Source: Hyphomonas sp. (GTDB lineage Bacteria > Pseudomonadota > Alphaproteobacteria > Caulobacterales > Hyphomonadaceae). Taken from it: DNA of 64,000 bases. The translations under genes and the position numbers were made by a program. The stretch covers positions 1 to 64,000 of the forward strand of contig NZ_PNMA01000004.1 of the NCBI RefSeq assembly GCF_013823385.1. The letters are read 5' to 3'. Of this stretch, positions 60,954-64,000 are shown in pieces (position 1 is the first letter of the stretch; the number at the start of each line of letters is the position of its first letter). The notes under the pieces are model-generated. The model saw only the letters and a list, made by a program, of their open reading frames with translations. It did not search any database and was not told the DNA's origin.

Positions 60954-62465
60954 TCAGACGATGTTGAAGAGGTGTTGCAGGGCCAGGTAGACGCCGGCGG
61001 CGAGGGTGGCGCTGGCGGGGACGGTGATGATCCAGGCCGCGGCGATGGTGTTGACATGCTGGCGGCGGACGAGCTTGCGCGCGGGCTTGCGGCGGGCAAG
61101 GCCGGAGAATTCGGTGTCCGCGCCATTGGGCGACCTTGCGTGCACGTAAGACAGGCGCGTGTGCGAATTGGCGGTGAACCATTCTCGGAAGAAGCCGACG
61201 CCGAACACCGCGCCCACGGCAATATGCGTGGAGGAGACGGGCAGGCCGAGCCAGCTGGCGATGATGACGGTGATGGCAGCCGCCAGGGCTACGCAATAGG
61301 CGCGCATCGGGTTGAGCTTGGTGATCGAGTCCCCCACCATGCGGATGAGCTTGGGGCCGAACAGCATCAGGCCGAAGGAGATGCCCGAGGCGCCGATCAG
61401 CATGACCCAGAGCGGGATGGTGACACGGTCGGACATTTCCCCGTCCTGCAGGGCGTGGACGATGGCGGCGAGCGGGCCGATGGCGTTGGCCACATCATTG
61501 GCGCCATGCGCGAAGGAGAGGAGGGCCGCGGAGAAGATCAGCGGCCAGACGAAAAGCTGGCGCAGGGACTGGTTGCGGTTTTCCATGCCCTCGGATTGGC
61601 GGCGGATCAGCGGGCGGACAACGACCCAGACGACGAGGGCAATGCCAAGGCCGATGAGCAGGGAATGGGGCAGGGAAATCTTGATCAGCTTGCTGACACC
61701 CTTCAGCGCCATATAGGTGCCGAAGGCGCCGGCCATCAGGGCGATCAGCACGGGCACCCAGCGGCGGGCCGCGGCGATCTTGTCTTCCCGGTAGATGATG
61801 GCGACCTTGATGAAGGCGAGGACGGCGGCCGCGATGACGCCGCCCATGACGGGCGAGATCACCCAGGAGGCGGCAATGCCGGCCATCACCGGCCAGTTGA
61901 CGGCGCTGAAACCGGCCGCCGCGATGCCCGAACCCATGACGCCGCCGACGATCGAGTGGGTGGTGGAGACCGGCGCGCCGAGCACGGTGGCGAGGTTCAG
62001 CCAGAGGGCGGCGGAGATCAGCGCGGCCATCATCAGCCAGACGAAGGTTTCGGTATTGGCCGCCGTGGTGGGGTCGATGATGCCGCGCGAGATGGTGGAG
62101 ACGACATCGCCGCCGGCCAGCAGGGCGCCGGCGCTTTCGCAGATGGCGGCGATGATGATGGCGCCGGTCATCGTCAGCGCCTTCGAGCCGACGGCGGGGC
62201 CGACATTGTTGGCCACATCATTGGCGCCGATGTTCAGCGCCATATAGCCGCCGATGGCGGCGGCCGCGACGATCAGCAGGCCGTTGGTCTGGTTGCCGAG
62301 CAGCGTGCCGCCGATGAGGACGATGCCGGCAAGGAAGAGAAAAGCAATGCCCGGAGCGACGAGGCCGCGCGCCAGGGTGGCGGTGGCAGCTTCGGCTTTT
62401 CCGATCTTTGCAAGGTCTTTATCGAGCGTCTGTTTGACGATCGTTGGTTCCTTGCCGTCCACCAT
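60954..62465 (-). CDS. PiT-family inorganic phosphate transporter
   Basis: A ~503-residue transporter with the two family signatures: LNIGANDVANNVGPAVGSKA (about residue 75) and SFAHGANDVANAIGPLAAI (about 330), each starting an inverted half. GLPVSSTHIAVGAVFGVGF and GAPVSSTHSIVGGVMGSG are further PiT marks. It takes up phosphate, often as a metal-phosphate, with a proton gradient. The start ATG at 62465 (MVDGKEPTIVKQTLDKD) is used; an upstream ATG adds a short basic piece. No Pho-regulatory gene is adjacent; divergent from a sigma-54 response regulator. Confidence 0.93.
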   Translation of the reverse strand: MVDGKEPTIVKQTLDKDLAKIGKAEAATATLARGLVAPGIAFLFLAGIVLIGGTLLGNQTNGLLIVAAAAIGGYMALNIGANDVANNVGPAVGSKALTMTGAIIIAAICESAGALLAGGDVVSTISRGIIDPTTAANTETFVWLMMAALISAALWLNLATVLGAPVSTTHSIVGGVMGSGIAAAGFSAVNWPVMAGIAASWVISPVMGGVIAAAVLAFIKVAIIYREDKIAAARRWVPVLIALMAGAFGTYMALKGVSKLIKISLPHSLLIGLGIALVVWVVVRPLIRRQSEGMENRNQSLRQLFVWPLIFSAALLSFAHGANDVANAIGPLAAIVHALQDGEMSDRVTIPLWVMLIGASGISFGLMLFGPKLIRMVGDSITKLNPMRAYCVALAAAITVIIASWLGLPVSSTHIAVGAVFGVGFFREWFTANSHTRLSYVHARSPNGADTEFSGLARRKPARKLVRRQHVNTIAAAWIITVPASATLAAGVYLALQHLFNIV

Positions 62466-62738
62466 TGAAGGCCCCCGCGCTCTAGACGATGTGCCGCGCA
62501 TCAGCCGCAACCGCCGGCAATTTGCAAGCCGAACCGCCCGAGATTCCAGCGCGCAGCTGCAGATGTCATGTGGTTGTCACAAACCCTCCTGCCAGCCTCC
62601 GGGAAGATTTCGATGAAATTCAAACGGCCGGTGAAACCGTAACTCCATGCGTCTGTGTCAGAACGGGGCGTAACGAAACGGCACGGGACGCCCGACGAGG
62701 CAGCCTGGCCGCAGGTGATTGGATTAAAGGGTATTCCC
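62466..62738. other. Divergent promoter gap between PiT transporter and response regulator
   Basis: Roughly 270 bases hold the promoters for both directions. I see no clear -35/-10 pairs, no -24/-12 site and no striking repeat. Confidence 0.4.
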
Positions 62739-64000
62739 ATGGCGAAGACGATCCTGGTGGTCGATGACGATCCGACGCAGCGCCGCCTGCTTCAGGCAGC
62801 GGTGGAGAAGGCGGGCTTTGCCTGCCGCACGGCGCCCGATGGCGAGACCGGCCTGCAGCTGGCGTCGGACGCCCGCGAGGGCGTGGATGTCGTGCTGCTG
62901 GATCTGACCATGCCGGGCCTTTCGGGCATGGAGACGCTGGAGCGGCTGAATACCAAACGCCCGGACCTGCCGGTGATCATGCTGACGGCGACGAGCGGCA
63001 TCGACACGATCGTGCAGACGATGCGGCGCGGGGCGGTGGACTTCATCGTCAAGCCGGCCAACCCCGAACGTGTGGTCGTCTCGATCCGCAACGCCCTCAA
63101 GATGCAGAGCCTGACGGGCGAAGTGAAACGCCTTGTCCGCAAGGCAGAAGGCGGCATGAAATTCGAGGACATGATTGCCTCGGCCCCGGCGATGCGCAGC
63201 GTCATCCGCATGGCAGAGCGCGGGGCGGCGTCGGATATTCCGGTGCTGATCCTGGGCGAAAGCGGTGTGGGTAAGGAAGTGATCGCGCGCTGCATTCAGG
63301 GCGCCAGCGGGCGGGCGGGCAAGCCGTTCGTCACGGTCAACTGCGGCGCCATTCCGGAAAACCTGGTGGAGTCGATCCTCTTCGGCCATGAGAAAGGCGC
63401 GTTTACCGGCGCTGTTTCAAAGTCTCCCGGCAAGTTTGTTGAAGCCGATGGCGGCACGCTGTTCCTCGATGAGGTGGGCGAGCTTCCGCTCGACGCGCAG
63501 GTGAAACTGCTCCGTGCCCTGCAGGAAGGCGAAGTGGACGCCGTTGGCTCGCGCCGCCCGACGAAGGTGGACGTGCGCATCATCTCGGCGACCAACCGCG
63601 ATCTGGCTGGCCAGGTGAAAGCGGGCACCTTCCGCGAAGACCTGTTCTACCGCCTCAACGTGTTCCCCATCGACATGCCGTCACTGCGCGAACGCCGCGA
63701 GGACATTCCGGCTCTCGTCGATCATTTCATTGCGCGCTTCAATGCCAGCGAAGGCACCAAGGTGACCGGCGCAGGCGAAGACACGCTGCAGATGCTCTAT
63801 GCCTATGACTGGCCGGGTAACGTCCGCCAGCTGGAGAACGCGGTCTTCCGCGCCGTGGTGCTGTGTGACGGCGATGAGCTGCGCCCGCAGGACTTCCCGC
63901 AGATTGCCAGCATGATGGGCGAAGTGAAGATGCTGCCCGCCATGCCGGCGCGTGCGTCCGAGCCCCCGCCGGTGCCGGCCAATGATGCCCGCCCGGCGAG
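62739..64000 (+). CDS. Sigma-54-dependent response regulator (NtrC/TacA-like), partial
   Basis: The gene starts at ATG 62739 and runs off the window end, so the DNA-binding tail is missing. The receiver has VVDDDPTQRRLLQ, phosphoacceptor Asp near residue 55 in LLDLTMPGLSG, and FIVKPANPERV. The AAA+ domain has Walker A GESGVGKEVIAR (about 170), the GAFTGA loop (HEKGAFTGAVS, about 220), Walker B GGTLFLDEVGELPL and ATNRDL. It activates sigma-54 promoters after phosphorylation. The receiver start MAKTILVVDDDPTQRRL is like TacA of Caulobacter, which controls stalk genes; this is a suggestion only. Confidence 0.92.
   Translation, partial: MAKTILVVDDDPTQRRLLQAAVEKAGFACRTAPDGETGLQLASDAREGVDVVLLDLTMPGLSGMETLERLNTKRPDLPVIMLTATSGIDTIVQTMRRGAVDFIVKPANPERVVVSIRNALKMQSLTGEVKRLVRKAEGGMKFEDMIASAPAMRSVIRMAERGAASDIPVLILGESGVGKEVIARCIQGASGRAGKPFVTVNCGAIPENLVESILFGHEKGAFTGAVSKSPGKFVEADGGTLFLDEVGELPLDAQVKLLRALQEGEVDAVGSRRPTKVDVRIISATNRDLAGQVKAGTFREDLFYRLNVFPIDMPSLRERREDIPALVDHFIARFNASEGTKVTGAGEDTLQMLYAYDWPGNVRQLENAVFRAVVLCDGDELRPQDFPQIASMMGEVKMLPAMPARASEPPPVPANDARPA

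Noticed and set aside
60774-62468. Plus-strand open frame opposite the PiT transporter
   Set aside because: Asp/Gly/His-rich translation produced by antisense GC-rich codons of a conserved transporter.
1-64000. tRNA, rRNA, CRISPR array, origin or integrase genes
   Set aside because: None was recognised by reading both strands; there are no regularly spaced direct repeats beyond the 10-bp unit at 29571 and no cluster of DnaA boxes.

Overview
The window reads as chromosomal DNA of a stalked or budding alphaproteobacterium of the Caulobacterales/Hyphomonadaceae type. The evidence is a GcrA cell-cycle regulator, an UrcA-family protein, a MarR/OmpR/EnvZ-like cluster of the PetP-PetR kind next to a branched-chain aminotransferase, a class I lysyl-tRNA synthetase, a TonB-dependent receptor regulon, a high GC content, and dense gene packing with many 4-14 base overlaps. 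I assign the group by gene content only; no rRNA or tRNA gene was seen.

Layout. 0.4-7 kb: a short-chain dehydrogenase, a HAD hydrolase, a lipoprotein, pterin-carbinolamine dehydratase, a GNAT-nitrilase fusion, then a two-component system with a MarR regulator. 7-15 kb: IlvE-like aminotransferase, a PKD-type lipoprotein, two transporters, a SixA-like phosphatase, UrcA, and a photolyase overlapping a 52-codon DUF2256 gene. 15-25 kb: a membrane glycosyltransferase, a pair of acyl-CoA dehydrogenases of which only one keeps the catalytic Glu motif, a SIMPL protein, bacterioferritin with its ferredoxin, and class I LysRS. 25-34.7 kb: a fused indolepyruvate ferredoxin oxidoreductase divergent from an Lrp regulator, a serine hydrolase with an odd 5' end, thiolase, glutathione peroxidase and PilZ. 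34.8-45 kb: M13 peptidase, a three-gene RND efflux operon, a PhoR-like kinase and GcrA. 45.5-52 kb: an ABC-2 permease and a TetR-controlled uptake locus (MFS transporter, alpha/beta hydrolase, TonB receptor). 52-55.6 kb: an accessory stretch with a palindromic repeat, an HTH protein and an AT-richer three-gene cassette ending in a HEPN-like protein. 55.6-64 kb: UvrB, DUF2200, a large unknown membrane protein, a PiT phosphate transporter and the first part of a sigma-54 response regulator.

The two observations I rate highest are these. First, a TetR gene appears to start at CTG (48671), and near-identical palindromes lie upstream of the hydrolase-MFS operon and of the TonB receptor, which points to one regulon for capture, import and hydrolysis of an unknown ligand. 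Second, the compact AT-richer cassette at 53.6-55.4 kb encodes two winged-helix-like proteins and a HEPN-like Rx4H protein, a plausible undescribed defence or toxin-type module. Also notable are a ~120-bp palindromic repeat present twice (236-364 and 52533-52650) and an 842-residue membrane protein that I cannot place.
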